Below, in pieces: positions 34,705 to 45,426 of a DNA stretch of 64,000 nucleotides. The DNA is taken from contig JAANDG010000003.1 in assembly GCA_036852015.1 (NCBI GenBank), positions 1,322,001-1,386,000 on the forward strand, in the 5' to 3' direction. Position 1 is the first letter of the stretch; every line of letters starts with the position of its first letter. A model generated the notes under the pieces. The model was not told the DNA's origin. It saw only the letters and a program-made list of their open reading frames with translations, and did not search any database. A program made the position numbers and the translations under genes. Origin of the DNA: Pelodera strongyloides (lineage: Eukaryota > Nematoda > Chromadorea > Rhabditida > Rhabditidae).

Positions 34705-34882
34705 TTAAATCGAAATACTGGCCGGCTTTTGAAACGTATCGAGTACACCAGCATTCTTATGCAGCATATGCATGAACCTAAATATGACAAAAAAATCGAG
34801 TAAATTCGAGCAAATTAGCATAAATACGTAAGAATACAGTTGTTCACGATGCGTTTCAAAAACCGGCCGATATTTCGCTTTA
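34705..34882. mobile_element. A-family TTAA MITE (A10)
   Basis: Starts TTAAATCGAAATACTGGCC and ends CCGGCCGATATTTCGCTTTAA. Confidence 0.85.
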
Positions 34883-35380
34883 ATCGTTTCTTCCTTTCTC
34901 TCTGTATAGAAACTCTCAAACTTTTTACCTATTAAATCCTCGCGTTTTTTTTGACGTAATTGCCCAGTAAGTCTTGTGGCTACATGTGCATACATATATA
35001 AGTACATTGATTCCGAAGCAATTTTATTCATAATATAATTGAACTAAATTCATGAACTTCTTAGGCAAAGCTGACAAAAAGACTACAAGTACTCCGCTAG
35101 ACGATTAATAACAAGGGTGGATTATGTGCAAAGTTTTTGTTTCGCAATACTTTGCAAAACTTAAGTTTAACGGCTTATCATCGAAGCCCGCCATCAGTTA
35201 AATCTAGGTTTTTATTTTTTTTCTCAGCTTTGTTCTTCCGGTCTTTGGTTTTATTTTTATTTTTCGTTTCCCACCTGATATAATTCTCTAGAGAGTTGAG
35301 CGAACCCCTTGCACCCTTACAGATTATTGAGATATATTTTTGTTTCAAACTTCCTAACATTTTGCATCTGTTATTTCGAG

Positions 35381-35573
35381 GCCTTGACCTTGACGTCTCG
35401 CTTTATTCTACTTCACTAAACACTAGACTACCAAAACAGCGCTGACCTTTGACCTCGCTTTGTTACATCATTTTATGCCTTTATGCCTGTTGAGGTTCGA
35501 AACCTTGACGCTCGCTTGGAATTCTACTTTCCTGACCACTAGACTACCATAACAGCGCTGACCTTTGACCTCC
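35381..35573 (+). repeat. Local direct duplication, about 75 bp twice
   Basis: CACTAGACTACCAAAACAGC followed by GCTGACCTTTGACCTC is repeated about 110 bp downstream with a preceding CTTGACGCTCGCTT block. No gene context. Confidence 0.65.
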
Positions 35574-36634
35574 AGGGCCTCCAGAAACCAGGAACCATTG
35601 CAGACAAATGCCCCCTTTAATTCACAGCCTGCCGGCGCTCAAGGGTGACAAAAACGCGGGCATATATGGTGTGCTGCTGGGCAAATAATGTCTCTTCCTG
35701 ACCAGGCCGGGGGCCGAATTTTAAATGAAACTCAGCTTTTTTCTTGCACACATTTTCGCAGTGTTTGGCCGTTTACAAACAGCTGAGTGCCTTCTGCCTT
35801 GGGCCATTTTGGTCTCTATTGGGTCTTTTTGTGGGGCAATTGACCACACTACGTCATGAAATTAGGACCAAGCATCATATATGCAAAGCTAATTAGCCAA
35901 TATTTGTTATTCCAGACAATTGACAACTGACCGAAAGGGGTCAACATGTGTCTTGTGCAGTGTTTCATAGTACGTTCCGATGTCACACCCCTTTAGTAAA
36001 TGAAAAATATAAATCTACAAGGTTCACCCAAAAGAATATGCATACTCATTCAAAACATGAGCTGTTTTTCCGCTTTTCGCCAGTTAATACATAATATATT
36101 TTACGGGTATATTTACCTCACAAGGCCCAAGGCTGCAAATTGTCCGAATTGTGTCTTATTGCTACTGTTATATACACATTGGCCAAGAGGAAATACAAAA
36201 AAAATTATATGAATATTAATATTACTCTAGAACGTAGAAATCGTAAGATTCATTTCTCTGCTTTTGGAACCAAACAAACTAAAATCAAATTTTTAAATCA
36301 AACTAATTAAAACACCATGCATTTCACATTGTACCCACACATTGTTCAATTCGCTGCTTACTATGTATGGGGTTAGCCTTACGTTTTTATGTTTATTACC
36401 TTCATCTTCAATCCGTGGAGATGTTCTATGCTACCCTAAACCCGAGCGATAAGCTTTCACAATATAATTTCCCATTCTCGCCCGGTCAAAATTTCGATTC
36501 CTCTAACCGGAAATTAAGTTCCGTGACCAGTTGAAAGGGTTTTTCATTAGCGGTCGTTATTTGGAAATAAAGTCTCTTTTTGGGGTGAAATGTTTACCAA
36601 AGTTTGGTGTTGTTATTCAAAAAGTTCAGTAACT
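35574..36634. other. Intergenic, nothing recognised
   Basis: No exons, tRNA or transposon ends seen. Confidence 0.3.
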
Positions 36635-37434
36635 TTAAAGCGAATATGTAGGCACTCAAAGGGATAGGTTCACCTCGAATTGCACCTTTTTTTATAATTT
36701 ATGTTGATAGTATGACCTATGACGGTCAAAATGCGAAAATTGCAGTAAATTTCCTTTGCTCCCCGTAGTAGGAGAGCTTGCTCAAAAAAAGCTAAACTAC
36801 CTCGAATCTATAAAACAATTGGAGTACCGCAGCCATGGTATGTGGGGAAATAGCGAGCCCGGCTGGAGACGCAGAAAACACAGGGCCCTTTTATCATCCT
36901 CTGTCGATCACAATAATATCTGCACCTCCAGCCCTCCTGCGCTATCCCAATACCATGGCTGCCGTACCCCAATTGTTTTATAGATCGAGGTAGTTTAGCT
37001 TTTGAGCAAGTTCCTACTCGGGAGCAAGGAAATTTACTGCAATTTTCGCATTTGACGCATAGGTATACTACAAATAAATTATAAAAAGGTGCAATTCGAG
37101 TGAACCTATCCCTTTAAAATGAGCAAAAAAAGCGAAACTAGCGTTTCCATACCAGACGTTAATTTAAATAGGCGACTGAATATGTAAATACGAAATTGGA
37201 ATGCGCTGCATCTTGAATCTTGCTATTTGCCGATTTAAACTGAAATTTATTCAATCGGACCCAAATTTATGCAAGGGTTCCGAATTAGCGTTTACTATGG
37301 AAAAGGCGAGTTTTGTAATTGATTTTCTTTTAAGTGGGTAATTGTAGACAACTTTTGTTATTGTTTCCTTAATGGGCAACACGCATTCTATTAATACAGC
37401 TTAACTTCAAAAAGGGCCTACATATTCCCTTTAA
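36635..37434. mobile_element. TTAA element (outer, 800 bp) hosting a nested element
   Basis: Left end TTAAAGCGAATATGTAGGC, right end GGCCTACATATTCCCTTTAA. The termini match those of 46368-46736 in layout (AGCGAAT left, ATTCCCT right). A second element occupies 36656-37117 inside it. Confidence 0.65.
36656..37117. mobile_element. Nested palindromic TTAA element, 462 bp
   Basis: Left AGGGATAGGTTCACCTCG (target site now TCAA), right CGAGTGAACCTATCCCTTTAA. Long near-perfect arms meet in a GC-rich centre near 36880-36930. Confidence 0.75.
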
Positions 37435-38066
37435 CGCTGAGAAGTGCATTCGATTGTATGAATAATCACCTTTATCCCCTGCCAACGGACTTGCATACTC
37501 ATTTAATCTATAGTATTCGGTTTTTAAAGCGGTATGGCTCGTGGTTTTGAAACTTATACCTGGTGAACTGTATTCTCTTTTATTATATTAATTGATAAAT
37601 TAGGCAAAATTGGATCGGTTTGCTCAGTCAAAAAGAATTTCCCCATACATAGTCATGAAAGATGCCACAATGTATTTTTGTTCATATTTGTATTTACGGC
37701 ACCTTGTCTTTTTCCGCAATAAAAAACGTGGGTAGAAACCTGAGCTTCTTAGTTTGGGGTTCATTTGTTCTATGGAAACAATAGAATGTTTAATAATTTT
37801 TTCATCAAGCACACGATGAGTGAAAATGAGACTTCTAAAAAGCCCCGAATTTTACTAGTAAACTTGCACGCGAGTACATATTTAGTTAATTTTGTGTACA
37901 TTCAGTAAACTCAGATTATTATTTAAAAAAGCATCAGTAAACATCGTCGGGTCTATCCAGAGACTAAAATTTCCATTTGAATATATGCACAAAGCTACAA
38001 ACTACAATTGATTTTTCTTGTCGATGTCTCCTTCGTTTTATTCAAGTCGGAACTTGCGATGTGGGT
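37435..38066. other. Intergenic with one B-type half element
   Basis: A B-family left end begins at 37524 (TTAAAGCGGTATGGCTCGTGG) but no right half was found. The rest is unremarkable AT-rich DNA. Confidence 0.35.
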
Positions 38067-38322
38067 TTAAAGCAATATAACGGCCGATTTTTTGAAACGT
38101 ATTCTGGACAACTGCATTCCCATGCATCATTTTTTTTTAGGTAGTATGCATTTTTTTTAGGTAGTATTCCCATAGGTAGTATGCATTTTTTTTAGGTAGT
38201 ATTCCCATAGGTAGTATGCAAATTAATATAAAATCGCGCAGTTATCGCGCGGTAGTTTGCATACAGTGTATCGGAATACAGCGTGCGGCACACGTTTAAA
38301 AACCGGCTATGATACGGCTTCA
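38067..38322. mobile_element. B-family TTAA MITE with internal tandem expansion (B8)
   Basis: Arms TTAAAGCAATATAACGGCCG and AACCGGCTATGATACGGCTT. In the centre a TTTTTTTTAGGTAGTAT / TCCCATAGGTAGTATGC pair is repeated several times (38127-38220), lengthening it to 256 bp. Confidence 0.75.
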
Positions 38323-39671
38323 AGGTACAATCCCAGGAAGACAATATGTTGATATATTTGCGTTTCCGTACTAGGTGCTACACTCTTCTTTAAAGACTAA
38401 TTTCTAGTATAACATATATATTTATGCCTTGGCTTTTCGTTCCTTCCATGTAACTAGCCAAATTTGCGTGCTCTAACCGAGAACACTTCCGTATATTTGG
38501 ATCAAATAGAGTATAGTCTTATTCAACCCCACATCGGTTCTGTGTACAACTTCATTTACAAAAAAAAGATCATTCCTCCATTGTGGTGCAGAGGTGCGCG
38601 AATGGTATAGAATTGCAGTTGGCGCACCGGTGCCGCACTTGCGCCATACACGCTACCGCCAAAAAGTGCATTCATTTGTGAAAGTAGTTCCTTATTTATG
38701 ACTAATGTAACGATCAATTTAAAGAACGTCCATTGACCTTTTCTTTCAAGTTCTTTCGTTCTTTCGTCATGTTCTGTTCTAAACCTAGGTCAAACTTATT
38801 TTTTCGATATTTCTCGCCATCCTTTGCTAAATTATGGTTGGTATATAAAAAAGTCACACAAAATATTAAGCTAATCACGTGCCCTGCAATAGCTCACTGT
38901 TCTTTGACATCTAATCTAAAAGTCAGATAAAATGTTTATTCTGCTTGCTGGCGGCGCATTTCCCGCTTCTTTATGCAAAAGCTTTTCACTTTTAAAGGTT
39001 AGCCGACCGCACGACTCCGTCCTCTTTCCTTTACTTTACATCATTCATCAATGTGAAGAAACAATCGTCCGCCGTGAAGCACACGAAATTTAGGTTTCGG
39101 CTCAAGCTTACACTGGGGCTCTGGCCGACATTTACTTTTTGTCGCCGCGAAGTCGCCGCGCACCCTTTTAGCTGGTTCTGCATAAATTTACACATTTTCA
39201 TACGGTCGACATGCCTACGTTTCGCCATAGCGAAATTCTCGCGCCAAGGTTTCGCCGCGCACCACCAAAGTTCGGTGTAATACAGTAACCACACAGAAGG
39301 CAAGAAACTATGAATTCTAATGATCATTCATTAATGCTTATTAGATCGGTGTTCGTCCGCCATATTTGTGTGTGATGCAGTGAGGCGTAACTGAAAACCC
39401 TGGAGCCCGCAACGTCAGAAAAAAAGCTGAAACACCAAGAATCAAAAATTAGAGAAAACCTAGACCTTGTAATATTTTGGGTGCATTTTTTTTCTCATTT
39501 CGCACTCAATTTTATAGCTTTCACATAAGACTAGTAATATAAATAAACGCCGCGACTTATGACTTATAATTAACTTTTTAAATTTTTGCTCCCATTTTTA
39601 GGTCATGATGAATACAAAATTGCACAAAATTTAGTAGATCTTAATCGTATACGCGTTGAAATTGCCACATA
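38323..39671. other. Intergenic, nothing recognised
   Basis: A GC-rich patch at 39110-39275 has open frames on both strands and shares a GCGCACCACC block with 27630-27660. No splice-bounded exon. Confidence 0.3.
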
Positions 39672-39885
39672 GGAAATGCGCGAACCCATTTGGTGGCAGT
39701 TCACTGGTTTTTTTTGTGGGCCACCCTATTTGGTGACTTCTTCGTGACCCTGTAATGACCAAGTTTCATCGAAAACCGTCATCAACTGGTCATGAAATGG
39801 TCACGAATCAGATGGTCTTCGGCAAAAACCATTTGGTGACGCTCCAACGGCGGTTTTTCTGTGGTTTCGACAATTATTTCGTTTT
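39672..39885. repeat. Repeat family K (copy 2)
   Basis: CCCATTTGGTGGCAGTTCACTGG, then AAAACCGTCATCAACTGGTCA, then AACCATTTGGTGACGC. Arrangement as in the 54487 copy. Confidence 0.7.
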
Positions 39886-40156
39886 CCTGTGTGGCTTTTA
39901 AGTGAAAAATTAGCAATTGATGAACAAGTGATCAAAGTATATTTCTAGCACGCGACCCAGACCCCCTTTACTCACAATCCACGTTTGCTATATAAAGGGT
40001 GTCATTTTTTTATGAATATGCGCTCAGTTTAGGTGGCATTTTGCCTTTTATGTGCAAAATCCATTGACGTCAGAATATTTTATTTCTGTTGTATTTTATT
40101 CAACTTCTCCTTCAAGCCCAACGATATGACATAAATTTCGACTAGTGCGCGATCTT

Positions 40157-40332
40157 TTAAGTGGTGTTGCACGTGGTTTGTGTAATGTATGATGGATAAC
40201 TATATATACCCACAAGTTTTATGCAAATTAATGTAATTGGAATAAAAAACTGCGCGCAGTTACTGCATGTGCTGCATATGGGAATACAGCGTCCAATATA
40301 CTTTTCAAAAAACGACTATTGTACCGCTTTAA
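40157..40332. mobile_element. B-family TTAA MITE (B9)
   Basis: Left TTAAGTGGTGTTGCACGTGG, right CGACTATTGTACCGCTTTAA, with core CTGCGCGCAGTTACTGCATG. Confidence 0.65.
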
Positions 40333-40528
40333 CTTCTTTTGTTTTCTCGTACCAAGTCTGTCTAAAAATAGCTCAAATATGCAATTATACTAATAATATC
40401 AGTCTTATTAACTCTCCGCTAAAGCGTCTGCATTTTACGCCAATCTCTGTGTTCGGCCTAATTAAATTGGGAAATTTTCTTTTCTATACGAATTTCCAGA
40501 CAATTTTCATGGAAAAGCGGGGACACTC

Positions 40529-40624
40529 TTTAAGGGGTATAACACGCGGTTTTGAAAGGTACTATGGACACGGACCACTGCCTACTGAATGTTGCATGCA
40601 ATTGTGCCATTGTGTGCTATTTAC
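40529..40624. mobile_element. B-type left half next to the Penelope-like element
   Basis: TTAAGGGGTATAACACGCGG then GTTTTGAAAGGTACTATGGAC. It breaks off at 40624, where the direct repeat of the retroelement begins. The matching right half is not clear after 45578. Confidence 0.5.
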
Positions 40625-40776
40625 TTAAACACTTCCTAATTATTCATTGATTTTCTCTACTTTTGCTATATTCTCTAATTTTCTAGTTTACTGCAATGCA
40701 GCTTCTTTTTTTTATCTTAGTATTTTTAATTGAGGTGTTAGTTTATATTTTACTCATTTACTTATTTCCACTATTA
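40625..40776 (+). repeat. 5' direct repeat (pseudo-LTR) of the Penelope-like element
   Basis: 152 bp, TTAAACACTTCCTAATTATT to TTATTTCCACTATTA. I find no difference or indel against 45427-45578. It starts just downstream of where the structured box lies in the 3' copy. Confidence 0.85.
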
Positions 40777-41051
40777 TATTAAATGCGGTTCCTCGTTTGC
40801 TGCAGTTGGAGGGTTTAGTCCCCCACGGGCAATCATTGGAGCTTTATTAGCATTTTCTATTCGCATTACTACATATTTATTTTATTTATTTTATATGTTT
40901 TTTAGTTTATAGTTCTTTATTCTTACTTCTTTGTAATATTCACTTCTCCTCTTGTTTTGTCATAACACCAAAATCATCCATTTGCAAGCTGTTTCTTACA
41001 TCTCGCATACTCATCCTGTGTTTTTTACACACTATGTCTATATTTCTATTT

Positions 41052-41356
41052 TGGTTTCTTTCGGGAAGCCTTTACCCTTCGGGGTACCTTGGTTTCTTTC
41101 GGGAAGCCTTTACCCTTCGGGGTACCTTGGTTTCTTTCGGGAAGCCTTTACCCTTCGGGGTACCTTGGTTTCTTTCGGGAAGCCTTTACCCTTCGGGGTA
41201 CCATGGTTTCTTTCGGGAAGCCTTTACCCTTCGGGGTACCTTGGTTTCTTTCGGGAAGCCTTTACCCTTCGGGGTACCTTGGTTTCTTTCGGGAAGCCTT
41301 TACCCTTCGGGGTATCATGGTTTCTTTCGGGAAGCATTTGCCCTTCGGGGTATCTT
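41052..41356 (+). repeat. 38-bp minisatellite, about 8 copies, with UUCG hairpins
   Basis: Units contain CTTTCGGGAAGCC and ACCCTTCGGGGTACC. The second folds as a 4-bp stem closed by a UUCG loop, the first as a short stem-loop. Copies differ at one or two bases (ACCTTGG/ACCATGG/ATCATGG). Because 38 is not a multiple of 3 and the unit lacks stops in all three forward frames, three overlapping spurious ORFs arise. Confidence 0.9.
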
Positions 41357-41913
41357 TTTACTTCTTGTTTATTAGTTTATATCTCAATACAGTTTATACC
41401 ATGAGTTACTCATTCCTTACAATTTCTTTAAATACCTTCCATTACTTTTCCTACTTTTCCCATAACTGTTGCAATTAATTGTCGTCGCATTAATAAAACC
41501 GCCTTTTTATTATCCTGTTTAGTTTATGATTTATATTGTTTCAATACATATTTTTCACATTTCCTTTTATTTTAAAATAATTTCTTTACTACAGTGCTAT
41601 TACTTAGCTTACATTTGCTGGGCCCTTACATTTTTATTTTTACACCCAGTTTTCATTTTCATATTTCACATTACACACACCACTTATACTCTAACATCCA
41701 GATCTACTTAACACTAGATTACATATCACTTTTTCTTTTCCCTCGAAGTCCTTTTTGGACCGTACATACAGAACACTACTTTAGTATAATTCCTAATATC
41801 TAGAAGCCTTGATTATAATATATTACACATATTATAATTTAATACATGGCTTCGACTGGTACTATGAGGGTGAGAGCCTATCCAAATTGTCTCTCCATAT
41901 AACTCTTTACTGA

Positions 41914-42123
41914 TATAAGTCTCTCTTCATTCTCTGTATGGACACTCCATCCTGGTTAATGATGGTAAATACGGGTTCGGTTGGATGGAGTGGCCACGGA
42001 GATCCTCGTACCAACGTGGTCAGGGGTTTTTACTTCGAACCCGCCATGTTAGTTTCCGAGAGGATCCGAATGAACCAACCCAACCATCTTACTCCTAAGG
42101 CCGGGGGCGGCTGAACGGAGGAA
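41914..42123 (+). promoter_or_regulatory. GC-rich leader of the retroelement ORF with in-frame UGA
   Basis: In the frame of the main ORF this stretch is open from 41914, has ATGs at 41938, 41959, 41962, 42046 and 42070, and meets a single TGA at 42112-42114 before the frame stays open to 44349. It may be coding with a recoded or inactivating UGA, or a structured leader with a short upstream ORF. Confidence 0.4.
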
Positions 42124-45089
42124 TTGGTATGCCCTGCAATCGAAGCAGAATACTACAAGTCTAATTGTTTCTCATCTACCAAGATTGGCCCTAACCTAAA
42201 AATCATATCTTTAAAAGGCACTAAGGAAATAGGTTCTCCTTGTTTAAATAAACGTAAAATTTGCCCGGTTATGTCTTTCGAGAACCTAATTCATAGCAGT
42301 TCCACTAGGTACTTCAGTTATCTTTATAGCGCCAATACTACTAACTGCAATAGCAAAGGAATTGTGTACAGTATTACTTGTAATAAATGTCTTGTTCAAT
42401 ACGTCGGTGAAACGAAAAGATCTTTGAAATGCCGTTTTAGTCAACATCGTTGGCACTTTAAAAAGAACTCAGAAGAAACAATCCTTTATAAGCATTTTGC
42501 AGAGTGTCAAAAAAATGAAACTACTAAACAATTTACTATACACGTGCTTGACAATATGAGCGACAATAATATTGATTCAGTTCGCAAAGAAAAAGAGCTA
42601 TTCTGGATCAAACTGCTAAATACAACTTACCCATACGGATTGAATGACAATATTAAGGGTTATGGTTTGATTTCTGATAATAGTAAATCTGGTCTTGGAA
42701 ACCCCAATCTGCCCTATTTTGCAATAAATATCAAAAGACCTTCGAAAAATAGAGGACCTCGTAAAAGACACTCTTTGCAAAATCGAACTAACTTAAACCC
42801 TCCTCTATTAAACCAAAATGTGGATTATAGAACTCTTTACATATTAAATTTCTCAACACCCAAAAAGACTAAAAACAAATTGATTCGGGAATATTTTGCG
42901 AATAATAATACTGTTACTTACAAACGTAACGTAGAAGCACTATGTGGAAAACTCCTAAATCGGGGCAATAATGCTAATCATAATCAGCAGCATGTCAAGC
43001 CAGACATCATTGTCCAAATTCCCATGCTCGAAATCAATAATACTACAAACATGCAGTATATTATTAAGAAGTGTCTTAGAACAGTCTTTGATGCCAATAA
43101 CATACCCAAGGCCAAACAACCTTTACTAGGTTTTAGACATTTGTATAACATACCCTTGGGTCCTAAATTATTTAATTACAAGAACCTCGTTTCTTCCAAC
43201 CACTCTAATTACGATACATGTAGCTGTTCAGACTATGCACACATATGCACAACCAAAGAAAAAATAACTTATGGAAACAATATTCACATTATAACGGGTA
43301 ATTGCAAAATATTTGAATCAAAATTTCCACTTGCTTCTAAATTATTATCAAAAGGTACTAAATTTCGAGAACCCTTCACTAATGATGAATTTTCCACACA
43401 TTTAGAATCACTTTGTAAAGTACTCGAAATTAATCTAAAGAAATACTTTAGCAAACATAAAATTGATGTTCGAAACCTGGGATTGCTTCGTGATACCATC
43501 CTAACAAACACTAACTATAATGGTTTCGATAAAAATCACCTCTCCCCAATATACAAAGAGATAATGATCATTAGAAAACAGTTTATAATAACTGCAGTGG
43601 ATAAGGCATCATCCAATTTCTGTTTCTCATGCCCTCTCCTGTATAACCAGCACCTCTATAATGAACTAGGGATCGATTTGCAAACCGGACATGCCGTTGG
43701 TAACGACACATATGCACCATATGCTAATGAGTCCAAAGATAACATAATTAACAGGCATATACAGTTTTCCAATATTTTTGGCCTTAATCCAGAAGCAGGA
43801 GATAGTAAATTACCAAACATATATGCCATTCCTAAGCTGCACAAAAATGTAATTAAAATGAGGTATATCACGGCTGCTAAAAATAGCTCATTGAAGCCTC
43901 TTTCTATTGTTCTGCAAAAGATATTAAAACATCTCAGGAAACATTTCAAAAATTATTGTCATGCTGCCACTAACTGGAACAACAAGAAAACTTGCTATTT
44001 TGCTATAGATAATTCACTCAGCATAACTCAGAACCCTGAAATTAATAGATTTAACAAAATTACTGTAAGGGACTTCAGTAGTTTATTTACTAATTTACCA
44101 CATAACTCTGTTATTGACAACATATTTGATCTCATTGACCTATGTTTCAAAAATTCTGGTAAAACATTCATCAATGTCTCATATAAAGCATGTTTTTACA
44201 CTAATACAGACTCTAGGCAATGTTATGATAAAGATCATATAAAACATATTGTCAAATATATAGTTAAGAATAGCTTCTTACTGTTTCAGAACAGACTATT
44301 TCATCAGGTTAAAGCGAACTGCCAGCTCCTTTGGAAAATTTGCATATGATAAGCAAATCCTATGTATCCTATGCTAATTTTGCGCGATCGTCCACGGCTA
44401 TCGCGCAAAATTAGCATAGGATACATAGGATTTGCTTATCATATGCCAATTTTCCAAAGGAGCTGGCAGTTCGCTTTAAAGGAGTACCTCAAGGAGGCAA
44501 TGCCTCACCATTACTAGCTGACCTTACCTTATCTATGCTAGAATTTAAATACTTCAAAACCACCGCTAATCAAAATATATGCTTTCAAATGTGTATGAAA
44601 AGGTATATGGATGATATTGCAATATTTTACAATAACGGCCAAATATTAAACTTTCTCAGTGTTGTCTACCCTGATACTCTTTCCCTAGAAGAAGCAAATA
44701 CTACCGATAACGAAGCATCATTTTTGGATCTATTTTTAAAACGAACTGACAATTCATGGACAATTAACCTTTACAATAAAACGGATGATTATTCATTTGA
44801 GGTTAATAGATTCCCCGTATATGATACTTATATTCACATCAGTATAAAAGTTAATTGTATATATGGAGAAATCCTTAGAATAAACCGTTGCACTTCCGAA
44901 CTTTCACTATTTCAAACCAAGGTTCAAGAGTTTATCACTAAGCTCCTCAGTAATGGATATCCTAAAGATATTATTGAGATTACCATACAAAAAGCTTTTA
45001 ACCGCTATCCAACAATTCCTTATAAGTATAACTCTTCCTCAAAATTTTTATGCAGTTGGATAAGTAACTACATTAACAGCATTACTTGA
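42124..45089 (+). pseudogene. GIY-YIG endonuclease + reverse transcriptase ORF, interrupted by a MITE
   Basis: Residue numbers count from the TTG at 42124; the first in-frame ATG is 42271. GIY-YIG nuclease: GIVY 79-82, YVGET 93-97, Arg104, with Cys86/Cys89 between GIY and YIG and His108/His111 after it, a likely zinc site typical of the permuted clade. Reverse transcriptase: AVDKASS at about 43595, motif A DFSSLFTNLPH at 44071, then the MITE 44309-44479, then motif B GVPQGGNASP at 44481, catalytic YMDD at 44604-44615, and a downstream FLDLFL block. The reading continues to TAA at 45087-45089. The insert shifts the frame, so this copy is inactive as it stands. Without the insert the frame would run on without other stops, about 940 aa. 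No C-terminal GIY-YIG is present. Confidence 0.85.
44309..44479. mobile_element. C-family TTAA MITE inside the RT coding region
   Basis: TTAA (44309-44312) and TTAA (44476-44479) flank a 163-bp near-perfect palindrome from AGCGAACTGCCAGCTCC to GGAGCTGGCAGTTCGCT, centre GCGCGATCGTCCACGGCTAT. Removing it with one TTAA restores the codons around Lys-Gly of RT motif B, proving insertion with a 4-bp TTAA duplication. Confidence 0.95.
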
Positions 45090-45341
45090 TTTGCGTGGTA
45101 ATCATACACTAACTGGTGTGTAAATACAAACTACAATATACCACCCCTTTGACCTCGCTGACAACCATTCATGCCATACCCTAGTCAATTAGACCACAAA
45201 CTACATTACACGTCAGCCAATTCTCTTATCTAGGGCTCTCCGTAACTTACACTCCTGTATTCATATATTTTAACTACTAATTTACATAATAATTATTTCT
45301 ACTATTACACACTATTATATATTCCTATACTAAACACTTAA
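45090..45341 (+). other. 3' non-coding part of the retroelement
   Basis: AT-rich stretch between the stop codon and the structured box, with repeated TACACACTATTATATATTCC-like words and no ORF. Confidence 0.5.
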
Positions 45342-45420
45342 CCACCGGGGCATCATACTGATGATGACCCCACCCCGGTGGAAAATCCTCGTCTATGACA
45401 ATGGGGTCGAAACGAGGTGT
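45342..45420 (+). ncRNA. Structured motif with hammerhead-like boxes (copy 2)
   Basis: CACCGGGG...CCCCGGTG hairpin; TCATA-CTGATGA; GACCCC; CCTCGTC-TATGA; GGGGTC-GAAA-CGAGG. TCATA/TATGA, GACCCC/GGGGTC and CCTCG/CGAGG are complementary. These are the three stems and three core boxes of a hammerhead, but the linear order is CUGANGA, then cleavage site, then GAAA. That would need two tandem units to fold in the normal order. Penelope-like elements are known to carry hammerheads near their pseudo-LTRs. Activity is unproven. Confidence 0.4.
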
Positions 45421-45426
45421 TTCTAT

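Noticed and set aside
36756..36983. 75-aa open frame
   Set aside because: It lies in the arms and centre of the nested palindromic element; there is no independent coding signal.
41034..41478. Three overlapping open frames with Phe-Gly-Lys-Pro repeats
   Set aside because: The 38-bp minisatellite has no stop in any forward frame, so all three frames are open. No frame is favoured and there is no flanking coding sequence.
42124..44349. LTR retrotransposon or LINE assignment for the RT ORF
   Set aside because: There is no integrase, RNase H, protease or AP endonuclease. GIY-YIG motifs and the RT motif wording (DFSSLFTNLP, YMDD, FLD) fit Penelope-like elements.
45342..45420. Canonical single-unit hammerhead using GGTGGAAAA as the GAAA box
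   Set aside because: The other copy reads GGTGGCTAAA there, so this GAAA is not conserved; only the GAAA before CGAG is kept in both.
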